DNA from: Sulfuriferula sp. AH1
GTDB taxonomy: Bacteria > Pseudomonadota > Gammaproteobacteria > Burkholderiales > Sulfuriferulaceae
Direction of reading: 5' to 3'
Assembly: GCF_002162035.1 (NCBI RefSeq)
Contig: NZ_CP021138.1
Coordinates: forward strand, 682,001-746,000
Length of the DNA: 64,000 bases
The notes under the pieces were generated by a model that saw only the letters and a list, made by a program, of their open reading frames with translations, ran no database searches and had not been told where the DNA came from. How positions within the stretch are numbered: position 1 is the first letter of the stretch; each line of letters begins with the position of its first letter. The position numbers and the translations under genes were made by a program. Positions 1 through 9,916 of the stretch are shown here, piece after piece.

Positions 1-701
1 ATATCGACGCCGTGCGCCAGGTTGCCGAGCACAATCATGAAGTTGTGGCCGTGCTGGTCGAGCCGGTCGAGGGTGAAGGCGGTGTCCGGATACCGGATGC
101 AGCTTACCTGAACGATTTGCGGCAAGTGTGTGATGAACACGGCTGGCTGTTGATGCTGGATGAAGTGCAAACCGGCGTGGGGCGGACAGGTACCTGGTTT
201 GCGTTCCAGCATACGTCTATTTATCCCGATGTGATGACGCTGGCCAAAGGCTTGGGTTCCGGCGTTCCTATCGGCGCTTGTGTTGCCCGTGGTGCGGCTG
301 CGGATGTATTCAAGCCTGGCAATCACGGTTCCACATTTGGCGGCAATCCTCTGGCGTGTGCTGCCGGTCTGGCGACATTGCAGGCATTGGAAGACGAAAA
401 TCTGCTGGCGAATGCCAACAGCATCGGCGCAGCGCTGGTTGCCGGATTTGAACGTGAGCTGGCGGGTGTCGCGGGTGTGAAAGCGATACGTGGCGTTGGC
501 ATGATGATAGGCATAGAGCTTGACCGGCCGTGCGGCGAGCTGGTGAAGATGGCGCTGGCGGCGCATTTGTTGATTAACGTGACGGCGGATAATGTGATTC
601 GTCTGGTGCCGCCACTGATTATGAATGCGGATGAGGCGGCGCAATTGATCAGCGGCTTAAGTCCGATTATTCGCGAATTTCTGACCGGGACCGCCGTATG
701 A
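1..701 (+). CDS. argD: Acetylornithine aminotransferase, 5'-truncated by window edge
   Basis: PLP-dependent class III aminotransferase that converts N-acetylglutamate semialdehyde to N-acetylornithine in arginine synthesis (cytosolic). The reading frame is already open at base 3, so only the C-terminal part, about 232 residues, is present. Two family hallmarks are visible: the LDEVQTG segment carrying the PLP-pyridine Asp (Asp codon at 159-161) and LAKGLGSG with the Schiff-base Lys (codon 246-248). Its stop overlaps the argF start by four bases (ATGA), indicating translational coupling in an arg operon. A succinylornithine or GABA aminotransferase is possible from the fold alone, but the argF-argG context makes ArgD by far the best call. 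Confidence 0.95.
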   Translation, partial: IDAVRQVAEHNHEVVAVLVEPVEGEGGVRIPDAAYLNDLRQVCDEHGWLLMLDEVQTGVGRTGTWFAFQHTSIYPDVMTLAKGLGSGVPIGACVARGAAADVFKPGNHGSTFGGNPLACAAGLATLQALEDENLLANANSIGAALVAGFERELAGVAGVKAIRGVGMMIGIELDRPCGELVKMALAAHLLINVTADNVIRLVPPLIMNADEAAQLISGLSPIIREFLTGTAV

Positions 702-1618
702 AACCTATCAAGCATTTTTTGCAGTTTCAGGATCTGACGCGTGACGAGTATGAGTATATTTTTGCCCGGGCAAAAATCATCAAGGCGCGATTCAAGAATT
801 ATCAGACCTACCATCCGCTGCTGGATCGTACTCTGGCGATGATATTCGAGAAACAGTCGACGCGGACCCGCTTGTCGTTTGAGGCAGGAATGCATCAGCT
901 GGGCGGTTCGGCGATTTATCTGAATACCCGCGATACCCAGCTGGGTCGCGGCGAGCCGGTGGAAGATGCGGCTGAAGTCATTTCGCGCATGGTCGATATC
1001 GTGATGATACGTACCTTTGAGCAGGACATCATCGAACGTTTTGCCGCGCATTCGCGCGTTCCGGTGATTAACGGCCTGACCAACGAATATCATCCCTGCC
1101 AGATCATGGCGGATATCTTTACTTATATAGAGCGCCACGGCTGCATCAAGGGTAAAACCGTGGCCTGGGTAGGCGACTCCAATAATATGTGCAACACCTG
1201 GCTGCAAGCCGCGGTGGCGCTGGATTTTAATGTGCATGTGTCGACCCCGCCGGGCTATGAGGTTGAACCTGAGCGCGCCGGTTTATACGATACCAGTCAC
1301 TATGAAAGCTTTGCCGATCCGATGGAAGCCTGCCGCGGTGCGGATATGGTGACTACCGACGTGTGGACCAGCATGGGTTTCGAAGCCGAAAACGAAGAGC
1401 GCAAACGCGATTTTCAGGATTGGCAAGTCGATGCCGAGATGATGCAGGTCGCTGCACCCGATGCCTTGTTCATGCATTGTCTGCCTGCGCATCGTGGCGA
1501 AGAGGTCGCCGCCGAAGTCATCGACGGTCCGCAAAGCGTGGTATGGGACGAAGCGGAAAACCGTTTGCATACGCAAAAAGCATTGATGGAATATCTTTTG
1601 TTGGGAAAAGTGGAATGA
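698..1618 (+). CDS. argF: Ornithine carbamoyltransferase
   Basis: Catalyses ornithine + carbamoyl phosphate to citrulline. The 306 residues match the family length. The carbamoyl-phosphate loop STRTR is at residues 54-58, HPCQIMAD lies mid-protein, and the ornithine-domain motif HCLPAHRG is near residue 260. The ATG sits inside the argD stop (ATGA overlap) and the end overlaps argG in the same way, so argD-argF-argG form one tightly coupled operon. No oddities were seen. Confidence 0.97.
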   Translation: MKPIKHFLQFQDLTRDEYEYIFARAKIIKARFKNYQTYHPLLDRTLAMIFEKQSTRTRLSFEAGMHQLGGSAIYLNTRDTQLGRGEPVEDAAEVISRMVDIVMIRTFEQDIIERFAAHSRVPVINGLTNEYHPCQIMADIFTYIERHGCIKGKTVAWVGDSNNMCNTWLQAAVALDFNVHVSTPPGYEVEPERAGLYDTSHYESFADPMEACRGADMVTTDVWTSMGFEAENEERKRDFQDWQVDAEMMQVAAPDALFMHCLPAHRGEEVAAEVIDGPQSVVWDEAENRLHTQKALMEYLLLGKVE

Positions 1619-2829
1619 GCGACGTTAAAAAAGTAGTGCTGGCCTATTCGGGCGGCCTGGATACCTCAGTAATCTTGAAATGGCTGCAAGACGAATACCG
1701 ATGCGAAGTGGTTACCTTCACGGCTGATATCGGCCAGGGCGAAGAACTGGAACCTGCGCGCGAGAAAGCGAAGAAGTTTGGCGTCAAAGAGATTTTTATC
1801 GACGATTTGCGCGAAGAGTTTGTGCGCGATTTCGTGTTTCCGATGTTTCGCGCCAACACCGTGTACGAAGGCGAGTATCTGCTGGGCACTTCCATCGCAC
1901 GTCCGCTGATCGCCAAGCGTCTGATTGAAATCACCAACCTGACCGGCGCGGATGCGATATCGCATGGCGCAACCGGCAAAGGTAATGATCAGGTTCGTTT
2001 CGAACTTGGCGCATATGCGCTGAAACCTGACATCAAGATCATTGCGCCATGGCGCGAATGGGATTTGCTGTCGCGTGAAAAACTGCTGGCCTATGCCGAA
2101 AAACACGGCATTCCTGTGGAAATGAAGCATAAGCACGGCGGCAGTCCTTACAGCATGGATGCCAATCTGCTGCATATTTCGTATGAAGGCCGCGCGCTGG
2201 AAAACCCGGCCATTGAAGCCGAGGCCGACATGTGGCGCTGGACAGTGTCGCCGGAACAGGCGCCGGATGCGGCGGAATATGTCGATCTCGAATACAGGCA
2301 AGGCGATATCGTTGCGATTAACGGTGTGGCGATGAGCGCAGCGACTGCATTGACCGAATTGAATCGCCTGGGTGGCAAGCACGGCATCGGTCGCCAGGAT
2401 CTGGTCGAAAACCGTTACGTAGGCATGAAGTCGCGCGGCTGCTACGAAACCCCGGGCGGCACCATCATGCTCAAAGCTCACCGTGCGATAGAGTCGATCA
2501 CGCTGGATCGTGAAGTCGCTCACCTCAAGGATGAGCTGATGCCGCGTTATGCCAGCCTGATTTATAACGGCTACTGGTGGAGTCCGGAACGCAAGATGCT
2601 GCAAACCATGATCGATGCTTCACAAACGACGGTTAATGGCTGGGTTCGCGTCAAATTGTACAAGGGCAATGTGATGGTAGTGGGGCGCGACTCCAAAACG
2701 GATTCGCTGTTTGATCCAACTATTGCGACGTTCGAGGATGATGAAGGCGCGTATAACCAGGCGGATGCCGGCGGCTTCATTAAACTGAACGCATTGCGTT
2801 TGCGTATCGCCGCAAAATTAAGAAAATAG
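1615..2829 (+). CDS. argG: Argininosuccinate synthase
   Basis: ATP-dependent condensation of citrulline and aspartate to argininosuccinate, the step after ArgF. The protein has 404 residues, normal for the family. The N-terminal PP-loop SGGLDTS is at residues 12-18 and [13 protein letters not shown] follows around residue 120. The frame is open further upstream through argF, but the ATG overlapping the argF stop gives the canonical N-terminus [14 protein letters not shown], so that start is chosen. It is the last gene of the coupled argD-F-G operon. Confidence 0.97.
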   Translation: MSDVKKVVLAYSGGLDTSVILKWLQDEYRCEVVTFTADIGQGEELEPAREKAKKFGVKEIFIDDLREEFVRDFVFPMFRANTVYEGEYLLGTSIARPLIAKRLIEITNLTGADAISHGATGKGNDQVRFELGAYALKPDIKIIAPWREWDLLSREKLLAYAEKHGIPVEMKHKHGGSPYSMDANLLHISYEGRALENPAIEAEADMWRWTVSPEQAPDAAEYVDLEYRQGDIVAINGVAMSAATALTELNRLGGKHGIGRQDLVENRYVGMKSRGCYETPGGTIMLKAHRAIESITLDREVAHLKDELMPRYASLIYNGYWWSPERKMLQTMIDASQTTVNGWVRVKLYKGNVMVVGRDSKTDSLFDPTIATFEDDEGAYNQADAGGFIKLNALRLRIAAKLRK

Positions 2830-2837
2830 GAATAACG

Positions 2838-3158
2838 ATGAATCAATTTGATCAGGTAAGCGTGGTAAAACAGGCCAATATTTATTTCGACGGCAAATGC
2901 GTATCGCATACGGTACTATTCGCTGACGGCAGCAAAAAAACCATAGGCGTCATTTTCCCGAGCATACTGGTGTTCAACACCGGCCTGCCGGAAATCATGG
3001 AAATCAATAGTGGCATATGCAAAGTAAAGCTGGCAGGGGAATCCGACTGGAAAACCTATCGTGCCGGCGAGCAATTCAACGTGCCGGGTAACAGCAGCTT
3101 TGATATTGAAACCGTGGAAACACTGGATTACGTCTGCAATTTTGTCACGGCGGCCTGA
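2838..3158 (+). CDS. ppnP: Pyrimidine/purine nucleoside phosphorylase (DUF1255 family)
   Basis: A 106-residue single-domain cupin-like protein of the PpnP/YaiE family, which phosphorolyses several nucleosides to base plus ribose-1-phosphate. Family features include the N-terminal [13 protein letters not shown] segment, the [11 protein letters not shown] core and the [15 protein letters not shown] strand pair. It starts nine bases after argG behind a GGAATAACG leader and is probably read through from the arg operon. No functional link to arginine synthesis is evident. Confidence 0.9.
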   Translation: MNQFDQVSVVKQANIYFDGKCVSHTVLFADGSKKTIGVIFPSILVFNTGLPEIMEINSGICKVKLAGESDWKTYRAGEQFNVPGNSSFDIETVETLDYVCNFVTAA

Positions 3159-3171
3159 TCTTAGAGGCGTT

Positions 3172-4047
3172 ATGAAAAAACAACTCAAATTGGCTGTCAT
3201 GGCAATGCTGATGATCGCGACGGTGGAGAGCCATGCGATGACGGCAGACGAGGCCAAAATGGTCGCAAATGCGGCTGTGCGCGGCAGCGCAAGCTCACAA
3301 GTGCTGCTGGCTGTAATGTATCGCCATGGCGATGGCGGTTATGCCAAAAATGATCAGCTGGCTGCGTACTGGTTCGAGCAGGCCGCCCAACAGGGCAATC
3401 CTTATGCGCAAATGGCGTTGGGCGATTTGTACGAGCAGGGTGCAGGCGTCAACAAGAACCTGAAGGTTGCCGCCGACTGGCGTGAAAAAGCAGCCAAACG
3501 CGGTAATGTGCAGGCCCAGTTAAAACTCGGTCAAATGTATCTGTCCGGCAGTGGGGTGGTCAAGGACCTGAACAAAGCCGAATACTGGCTCAAGCGAGCG
3601 GCTATCGAGGGCAATAGCGAAGCGCAATTTGAGTTGGGCAAACTTTATCGGACCGAAGGCTGGAAGAAGCATGATCCGGACCTGGGCAATAGCTGGCTGG
3701 CAAAGTCGGCAGCGCAAGGCTACGAAGGCGCTGTTGAATTCGTGCATTTTTTTGAGCATATCGGCCTGCAGTTAAAAGAGGATTTGAGTCAGCGTGCGCC
3801 GCAGTTGCACAAACTGGCAGCGGATGGCGACGCAGAAGCGCAATACCAGCTGGCGATGCGCTATGAACACGGCGTCGGGGAGAAGCAGGACTATGCCCAA
3901 GCGATGTACTGGTTCAAGCAAGCTGCCAATCAGGGGCATGTAAAGGCGATCAAAAGTCTGATACATATCTACCAGCAAGGTCTGGATGACAATCCTGTCA
4001 GCATGGTGCAAGCACAATACTGGCAAAATAAGCTGGATAACCACTAA
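3172..4047 (+). CDS. Sel1-repeat (TPR-like) exported protein
   Basis: A 291-residue protein with an N-terminal signal-like segment (MKKQLKLAVMAMLMIATVESHA, cleavage probably after residue 22) followed by about six Sel1-like repeats of the A-x2-W-x2-KAA-x2-G form. Sel1 repeats are alpha-helical protein-protein interaction scaffolds, often periplasmic in proteobacteria. The frame opens farther upstream inside ppnP, but the ATG after GAGGCGTT gives the signal peptide and is preferred. The specific partner and process are unknown. Confidence 0.85.
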   Translation: MKKQLKLAVMAMLMIATVESHAMTADEAKMVANAAVRGSASSQVLLAVMYRHGDGGYAKNDQLAAYWFEQAAQQGNPYAQMALGDLYEQGAGVNKNLKVAADWREKAAKRGNVQAQLKLGQMYLSGSGVVKDLNKAEYWLKRAAIEGNSEAQFELGKLYRTEGWKKHDPDLGNSWLAKSAAQGYEGAVEFVHFFEHIGLQLKEDLSQRAPQLHKLAADGDAEAQYQLAMRYEHGVGEKQDYAQAMYWFKQAANQGHVKAIKSLIHIYQQGLDDNPVSMVQAQYWQNKLDNH

Positions 4048-4056
4048 CCTGTATTG

Positions 4057-4752
4057 ATGCCAATGAATAGTACATATTTTTCTGTAAATGCCTCGAATGA
4101 TTTGCTTAGCCTGCTTTTTTGCGCTGCTCTGCTCGGTCTTTATCATGTTTATCTGGCTTATAAAGTTAAAAAGCGCCCCACTTATACTATACAGGCGGTT
4201 AACCGGATTGCACGGACGGCATGGGTAGAAACCATAATGCAGGAGCGACGTGACGTGCTTGCCGTGCAAACGCTACGTAACTCGACCATGGCGGCGACAT
4301 TTCTCGCCTCCACAGCGGTACTGCTTATCATCGGCGTGCTGACTCTGAGTGGGCAAGGTGCCAATCTGAGTACTACATGGCATGCTCTGAATATGGTGGG
4401 AACTACCGAGAGTTCGGTCTGGCTCGCAAAACTGATGCTGTTGTTGAGTGACCTGTTTGTCGCATTCTTCTGTTTTTCAATGTCCATTCGCATGTTTAAC
4501 CATGTTGGATTCATGATTAACGTGCCTTTGGCGCTCAATCATAAAATGATTTCCGCACAACATGTTGCGTTGCATCTCAATCGGGCAGGCAAGTTTTACA
4601 GTATCGGAATGCGGGCATTCTATTTCCTGGTACCGCTGGTATTCTGGCTGTTCGGACCCCATTTCATGGTCGCATCGACTATACTGCTGATTTTCGTATT
4701 GTATTTCCTTGATCGTGCGCCCAAAGTGATGTCGGACGATTATTCGGAATGA
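4057..4752 (+). CDS. DUF599 family integral membrane protein
   Basis: About 231 residues with four predicted membrane segments (roughly residues 14-33, 80-105, 125-148, 185-225). The conserved stretch WVETIMQERRDVLAVQTLRN ahead of the second helix is typical of DUF599 proteins, whose function is unknown. A TTG lies one codon upstream and a second ATG two codons downstream. No strong ribosome-binding site distinguishes them, so the first ATG is used. It lies between the Sel1 protein and yajQ on the same strand and may be co-transcribed with them. Confidence 0.8.
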   Translation: MPMNSTYFSVNASNDLLSLLFCAALLGLYHVYLAYKVKKRPTYTIQAVNRIARTAWVETIMQERRDVLAVQTLRNSTMAATFLASTAVLLIIGVLTLSGQGANLSTTWHALNMVGTTESSVWLAKLMLLLSDLFVAFFCFSMSIRMFNHVGFMINVPLALNHKMISAQHVALHLNRAGKFYSIGMRAFYFLVPLVFWLFGPHFMVASTILLIFVLYFLDRAPKVMSDDYSE

Positions 4753-4763
4753 AAGGATGAGTC

Positions 4764-5249
4764 GTGCCAAGTTTTGATATTGTGTCTGAAGTGGATAAGC
4801 AGGAAGTCAAAAATGCGGTGGAACAAACCAACAAGGAGGTTTCCACCCGTTTCGACTTCAAAGGTTCTGATGCACGTGTCGAACAAGCCGAATATGCGTT
4901 AACCGTGTTCGCGGATGACGAGTTCAAGCTCGATCAAGTGCAGGAAGTGCTGAATAACAAGCTTATCAAGCGCAGCATCGATATCAAATGCCTGGATTTC
5001 GGTAAAGTCGAAAAAGTGACGGGTAACAAAGTCAAACGTACCGTCACCGTAAAAACCGGCGTGGAAATCGAGCTGGCAAAGAAAATAGTCAAGGAAATTA
5101 AAGACAGCAAGCTGAAAGTGCAAGCCAGCATTCAAGGCGACACCGTGCGCGTCACTGGTGGCAAACGTGATCTGCTCCAGGAAGCCATCGCCCTGGTACG
5201 CAAGCAGGTTGCTGATTTTCCACTGCAATTCCAAAATTTCCGCGATTAA
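4764..5249 (+). CDS. yajQ: YajQ family nucleotide-binding protein
   Basis: A 161-residue protein with two RNP-like alpha/beta domains, the standard YajQ (DUF520) architecture. The N-terminus [19 protein letters not shown] and the motif [11 protein letters not shown] are diagnostic. Family members bind nucleotides, and some bind cyclic-di-GMP and act with transcription factors. The GTG start follows an AAAGGA ribosome-binding site. A GGDEF-EAL protein lies about 23 kb away, but no direct link is visible. Confidence 0.95.
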   Translation: MPSFDIVSEVDKQEVKNAVEQTNKEVSTRFDFKGSDARVEQAEYALTVFADDEFKLDQVQEVLNNKLIKRSIDIKCLDFGKVEKVTGNKVKRTVTVKTGVEIELAKKIVKEIKDSKLKVQASIQGDTVRVTGGKRDLLQEAIALVRKQVADFPLQFQNFRD

Positions 5250-5341
5250 ATTCGACAGTCGGATTGGCACTTTCCTTCCATAGCTGATTGGCTTCTGGTA
5301 TGCTTGATGCTGGATGTAACCGTTTAGCATAAGGACACGAA

Positions 5342-5779
5342 ATGATTATCCGTGACATTTTGACGATCAAAGAAGGTAATGAAATCTGTGCGATTTCGCC
5401 GAATCATACTGTAGCGGATGCTGTTGCGTTAATGGTGAAGCATGACGTAGGTTCACTCGTTGTACGCCAGGATGGCGTCATGGTGGGTTTGCTGACGGAA
5501 CGCGATGTATTGCGTGGACTCAATCAGCATGGCGGCAATTTCATGACGCAAACCGTCAGTGGCATGATGGTCACTGAGCCGATTATCGGTAACCCTGACG
5601 ATACTGTGGATTATGTTCGCGGCGTGATGACCGAAAATCGTGTCAGTCACCTTCCGGTGATGGAGGGCGATAATCTGCTGGGCATTATTTCCTTTCACGA
5701 CGTCGCCCGCGCCTGTCTGAATGCAGCCGATTTCGAGAATCGTCTGTTAAAGCGCTATATCAAACATTGGCCTGAGTAA
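5342..5779 (+). CDS. CBS-domain pair protein
   Basis: 145 residues made almost entirely of two CBS domains (roughly residues 8-65 and 75-132), including GLLTERDVLRGL and LLGIISFHDVARACL, the usual second helix of each CBS repeat. Such stand-alone Bateman modules bind adenosyl ligands and regulate partners. The partner here is unknown. It is the last plus-strand gene before a hairpin shared with the convergent rsgA. Confidence 0.9.
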   Translation: MIIRDILTIKEGNEICAISPNHTVADAVALMVKHDVGSLVVRQDGVMVGLLTERDVLRGLNQHGGNFMTQTVSGMMVTEPIIGNPDDTVDYVRGVMTENRVSHLPVMEGDNLLGIISFHDVARACLNAADFENRLLKRYIKHWPE

Positions 5780-5790
5780 TCCTGTAAAGA

Positions 5791-5820
5791 CAGGATGAGC
5801 AGCATATCCGGCTCATCCTG
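5791..5820. terminator. Hairpin between convergent genes, probable bidirectional terminator
   Basis: Perfect 10-bp inverted repeat CAGGATGAGC / GCTCATCCTG with a 10-base loop, lying between the ends of the CBS gene (+) and rsgA (-). There is no long T-run on either side, so its terminator strength is uncertain. Confidence 0.5.
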
Positions 5821-5847
5821 CAATCCCCGCAATACCCTTCACTCCCG

Positions 5848-6723
5848 TTATTTCCCGATTAAACTTTTCAAGATATCCTGATATGCCGCCAGTCTCGTAT
5901 CACTGATTTTGCCGGCCTGATGGGCAGTCAGTACCGCACAGCCCGGCTCGTGCGTGTGTTTGCAATTGCTGAACCTGCAATGGCCGATATATGGGCGGAA
6001 CTCGATGAAAAGCTGGTCGAGTTCGTCCGCCTTGACGTGGTTCAGGCCGAATGCCTGCATGCCCGGTGAATCGATCAGGCGGCTGGTTGCGTCGAGCTGG
6101 TACATCTTTGCGCTGGTCGTCGTATGTTTGCCGGAATCCAGCGCAACGGATATGTCACCGGTAACCGAGTCTGCGGCCGGGATAAGCGCATTAATAAGGC
6201 TGGATTTCCCCATGCCGGACTGACCGACAAACGCACTGATCTTGCCGCGCAAATAAGGCAGCAATGCAGTGACATCATGATGGGCAGAGACGCGAACGAC
6301 AGGACAGCCCAATGTGATGTATGCGCTGAGCTGCTGATAGGCCAAATCGGCCAGTTCGCCCAGATCGGATTTATTCAGGCAGATAACCGCCTCGATGCCG
6401 GCTGCTTCGGCAGCGATCAAACAGCGATTGACCAGCAGATCGTAATAGCTGGGGACGGGCGCGACGACGATGACGGTCAGATCCACATTGGCGGCGATCA
6501 GTTTGCTGCGGTGCGCGACCGAGCGATGCAGCAAGCTGGTTCTGGGCATCACGGTTTCGATGACGCCCTGATTCGGGCTGGTCAGCTTGAGTTTCACCTT
6601 GTCGCCACAGGCAACATCGCTTTGTCTGCCGCGGGTGACGCATTCGTACTGAGCATCGCCGGACTCTACCTGATAATGCCGGCCATAGCTGGCGATGACA
6701 AGGCCTTCGCGCAGTTCGGTCAT
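5848..6723 (-). CDS. rsgA: Small-ribosomal-subunit biogenesis GTPase RsgA
   Basis: A circularly permuted GTPase that assists late 30S maturation. The 291 residues comprise an N-terminal OB fold, G4 NKSD (117-120), G1 GQSGMGKSS (167-175), G3 DSPG (218-221) and a C-terminal zinc-binding cluster C249-C254-H256/H258-C262. The order G4-G1-G3 is the diagnostic permutation. Its ATG overlaps the mutS stop, so the two minus-strand genes are translationally coupled. Confidence 0.95.
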   Translation of the reverse strand: MTELREGLVIASYGRHYQVESGDAQYECVTRGRQSDVACGDKVKLKLTSPNQGVIETVMPRTSLLHRSVAHRSKLIAANVDLTVIVVAPVPSYYDLLVNRCLIAAEAAGIEAVICLNKSDLGELADLAYQQLSAYITLGCPVVRVSAHHDVTALLPYLRGKISAFVGQSGMGKSSLINALIPAADSVTGDISVALDSGKHTTTSAKMYQLDATSRLIDSPGMQAFGLNHVKADELDQLFIEFRPYIGHCRFSNCKHTHEPGCAVLTAHQAGKISDTRLAAYQDILKSLIGK

Positions 6724-9320
6724 GGTTTCAGCGATTTGAGCGTGTAGAGCATTTCCAGTGCAGCTTTCGGACTCAGGGTGTCGGGATCGATGCTGTCCAG
6801 CATATCGATCGCGGGGTGCGGTTCGGGTACGGATGCCGCACGGGAGAACAGGTCGGGCTGCTGGTCGCTATGGGTAGCGGCCTGCTCCAGTTCCACGAGC
6901 TTGCGCCGTGCCGCTGCGATAATGGGTTGCGGTACGCCGGCCAGCGCTGCGACTTGCAGGCCGTAGCTTTGATTGGCCGGGCCGTCCTTGACGCTATGCA
7001 AAAACACGATGCGATCCTTGTGTTCGATGGCTTCGACATGCACGTTGACGATTTGCCGCCAGGTGACGGGTAGCTGGGTCAGTTCGAAATAGTGGGTGGC
7101 AAACAGCGTATAGGCGCGGGTTTTTTCGGCTAACTGGCGCGCTACTGCCCATGCCAGTGCCAGACCGTCGAAGGTCGATGTGCCTCGACCGATCTCGTCC
7201 AGCAGAACCAGGCTCTGCGCGCTGGCATTATGCAGGATATGCGCGGTTTCCGTCATTTCCACCATGAAGGTGGAGCGTCCGCCCGCCAGATCGTCCGAGC
7301 TGCCGATACGGGTGAAAATCTGATCGATGATGCCTATCCGTGCCTGTTTGGCGGGCACCCAGCTGCCGCAACAGGCGAGCAGGGCAATCAGCGCAGTCTG
7401 GCGCATATAGGTGGATTTACCGCCCATGTTGGGGCCGGTAATCAGTAGCATTTGCCGGCTGCGCGACAGTTCGGTGTCATTGGGAATGAAATCGCCGATG
7501 CGACTTTCCACGACGGGGTGGCGGCCTGCGGTAATGGAGATAACCGCATCGTCTGTCAGTTCAGGCTGGCAGAAATTCAGCGTCTCGGCACGCTCCGCCA
7601 GTGCGCAAAGCGCATCGAGCTGGGCAAGGGCGGATGCCAGTTTTTGCAATTGCGGTACAGCCGGCAGCAATGACGACAGCAATTCGTCGTACAGCAGTTT
7701 TTCCCTGGCGAGGGCGCGGTCGGCTGCGGACAAGGCTTTGTCTTCGAATGCTTTCAATTCCGGGGTGATAAAGCGTTCGGCATTTTTGAGTGTTTGCCGG
7801 CGCCGATAATCTTCCGGCACATTGTCGGCTTGGGCGCGACCGATTTCGATGTAAAAACCGTGTACCCGGTTGTATTCGACCCGGAGCGTCGCGATACCGG
7901 TGCGCTCGCGTTCGCGCGCTTCCAGCGCGATGAGGAATTCACCGCTGTTGGTTTGCAAGCCGCGCAGTTCGTCGAGCTGGCTATCGTAGCCATCGGCAAT
8001 GACACCGCCTTCGCGCAACACGACGGAAGGCTCGGTCCGTATGGCGCGAATGAGCTGCTGGTGTAACGCTTCCTGTGGGGCGCAGGCGGCAGTCAGTTGC
8101 CGGATCAGAGGGCTATTGATGCTGCTGAGTGTCTGCTGCAGTTCGGGCAGCCAGCCCAGCGTGTCGCGCAACCCGGATAAGTCGCGGGGGCGCGCGCTCG
8201 CCAGGGCGATACGCCCGCCGATGCGCTCGATATCGACACAGCTTTGCAGGCTGCGTTGCAACTGTTCGCGGCCATGCTTGTGTTCAATCAGATCGGCGAT
8301 GGCGAGCTGGCGCTGACCGAGTATCTCGCGATCGCGCAAGGGATGATGCAGCCAGTGCCGTAGCCGGCGCGTGCCCATGCTGGTGGCACAGGTATTGAGC
8401 AAGGACAGCAGGGTAGGTGAGGCTTCGCCGCGCAGGGTTTCGCTGATCTCCAGATTGCGCCGGGTGGCGGCGTCCATCAGCACGAACTCGCTGTCACGCT
8501 CGATGATGAGGCCGTTGATATGCGGCAATTGGCCACGTTGCGTGGCTTGCGCATATTGCAGCAATGCACCGGCAGCACTGACCGCCGCATCCATTTGCGC
8601 ACACCCGTACGCTTGCAAATCGTGCGTGGCAAATTGTTGACAAAGCAGTTCCTGTGCGCGTTTTACGTCGAATTGCCAGACAGGCAGCTCGCGCATGATT
8701 TGTGATTCTGTCAGGGCAGGGTACTGCGCTCCTTCAGCAATTAAAATCTCTGCCGCTGCGATGCGTTCCAGCGTTGCGGCTAACTGATTCGGCGCAATCT
8801 CGCTGACATGAAATGCGCCGCTGGACAAATTGAGCCAGGCCAGACCCAGTGTGGTATTGGAAACGGTAGCGATGGACAGCAACAGGCTGTCGCGATGATC
8901 GTCCAGCAATGCCGCATCAGTCAGCGTGCCGGGCGTGACGATGCGTGCCACGCGGCGTTCGACCGGGCCCTTGCTGGTAGCCGGGTCGCCGATCTGTTCG
9001 CAAATCGCTATGGATAAACCGAGCTTGACCAGTTTGGCCAGATATTGCTCGGCAGCATGATAGGGGACCCCGGCCATTTTAATCGGTGTGCCGGCAGTGG
9101 CGCCGCGAGTGGTCAGTGTAATCCCCAGCAATTGCGACGCTCGCACCGCGTCATCAAAAAATAGCTCGTAAAAATCCCCCATGCGATAAAACAGCAGCTT
9201 GTCGGGATGCTCGGCCTTGATGCGCAAATATTGCTGCATCATCGGGGTATGATTTTTGGCAGAAATATCGTGATCCGGTTTTTCGTTTGTTGAGGATTCT
9301 GTTTTTGCGGGTTCGAGCAT
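6720..9320 (-). CDS. mutS: DNA mismatch repair protein MutS
   Basis: An 866-residue mismatch-recognition ATPase that works with MutL. The mismatch-intercalating F-x-E motif is F50-Y51-E52 (within [10 protein letters not shown]), Walker [10 protein letters not shown] is near residue 628 and Walker B/signature [14 protein letters not shown] near residue 705. A helix-turn-helix dimer region is at the C-terminus. The N-terminus carries about 22 extra residues before the usual HTPMMQQYL start. An internal start is possible, but no better in-frame ATG was seen before that motif. It is coupled to rsgA downstream. Confidence 0.97.
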   Translation of the reverse strand: MLEPAKTESSTNEKPDHDISAKNHTPMMQQYLRIKAEHPDKLLFYRMGDFYELFFDDAVRASQLLGITLTTRGATAGTPIKMAGVPYHAAEQYLAKLVKLGLSIAICEQIGDPATSKGPVERRVARIVTPGTLTDAALLDDHRDSLLLSIATVSNTTLGLAWLNLSSGAFHVSEIAPNQLAATLERIAAAEILIAEGAQYPALTESQIMRELPVWQFDVKRAQELLCQQFATHDLQAYGCAQMDAAVSAAGALLQYAQATQRGQLPHINGLIIERDSEFVLMDAATRRNLEISETLRGEASPTLLSLLNTCATSMGTRRLRHWLHHPLRDREILGQRQLAIADLIEHKHGREQLQRSLQSCVDIERIGGRIALASARPRDLSGLRDTLGWLPELQQTLSSINSPLIRQLTAACAPQEALHQQLIRAIRTEPSVVLREGGVIADGYDSQLDELRGLQTNSGEFLIALEARERERTGIATLRVEYNRVHGFYIEIGRAQADNVPEDYRRRQTLKNAERFITPELKAFEDKALSAADRALAREKLLYDELLSSLLPAVPQLQKLASALAQLDALCALAERAETLNFCQPELTDDAVISITAGRHPVVESRIGDFIPNDTELSRSRQMLLITGPNMGGKSTYMRQTALIALLACCGSWVPAKQARIGIIDQIFTRIGSSDDLAGGRSTFMVEMTETAHILHNASAQSLVLLDEIGRGTSTFDGLALAWAVARQLAEKTRAYTLFATHYFELTQLPVTWRQIVNVHVEAIEHKDRIVFLHSVKDGPANQSYGLQVAALAGVPQPIIAAARRKLVELEQAATHSDQQPDLFSRAASVPEPHPAIDMLDSIDPDTLSPKAALEMLYTLKSLKP

Positions 9321-9512
9321 GTGAGCGGCGTTCGGTTTTCAAGGCTGGATTATCTTCAGATTATGCCGCAAATTTGCGGTTCGCGTAAAACTGGTTGGTA
9401 TTGGGACAGGAAGTCGATGCGGTGAGCTGGAAAGCAGGCGGACCTATGTGTATGGTTAAAATGTGGTTGCGGATCGAACTGTCATGCTGATTCGATAGAC
9501 GGCAGAGGGCGG

Positions 9513-9548
9513 CACTGGCATGGCCATTATCAAATGGCCATGCCAGTG
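9513..9548. repeat. Strong 16-bp hairpin near the end of the Tad locus
   Basis: Perfect inverted repeat CACTGGCATGGCCATT / AATGGCCATGCCAGTG around a 4-base ATCA loop, between the mutS start and the end of the last minus-strand gene of the Tad region. It could terminate leftward Tad transcription, but no T-run follows on the minus strand. The rest of the roughly 250-base gap shows nothing else recognisable and presumably holds the mutS promoter. Confidence 0.55.
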
Positions 9549-9578
9549 TTGCAGGATAGTTGAATGCTTCTGCCGGGT

Positions 9579-9827
9579 TTATTGTGCCGCGGGTTCTGCC
9601 GGTGCCATAGGAGCCATAGGCATAGGTGCTGGGGTATTTTTATTTGCCTGCAGAGACTCAATTTTCTTATTGAGAATCAGGACCTCCAGTTGGGTAGCGA
9701 CCACGGTGTTATTGATTCGACTGATGCCAACAAGGGCTATCACGAAGGAGAGTAACGCGATAATAAACGTTACCGCTATCCATAAGCCTTGTCTTTCCGG
9801 TTCAATAATGTGCTTTATATCAGACAT
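9579..9827 (-). CDS. Small single-pass membrane protein, function unknown
   Basis: 82 residues: a cytoplasmic N-terminus (MSDIKHIIEPERQ), one hydrophobic helix at about 15-38, a short heptad-like coil (about 43-60) and a Pro/Ala/Met-rich tail. No family was recognised. It lies downstream of the TPR lipoprotein on the same strand, so it could be the last Tad-linked gene or an unrelated neighbour. Confidence 0.6.
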   Translation of the reverse strand: MSDIKHIIEPERQGLWIAVTFIIALLSFVIALVGISRINNTVVATQLEVLILNKKIESLQANKNTPAPMPMAPMAPAEPAAQ

Positions 9828-9916
9828 TTCATACCCCTTTGCATTTAAAGTTAAGAAACAAACTACTTACTACGGCCAACAAACAATATACTGATTCGGT
9901 GAAGAATCAATTATTG

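Noticed and set aside
323-1237. Long minus-strand ORF opposite argD/argF
   Set aside because: Antisense shadow of strongly recognised arginine genes; no family features.
1363-1614. Upstream extension of argG
   Set aside because: Lies inside argF and reads as low-complexity Arg-rich sequence; the ATG overlapping the argF stop gives the canonical N-terminus.
1666-2604. Minus-strand ORF opposite argG
   Set aside because: Antisense frame of a conserved gene.
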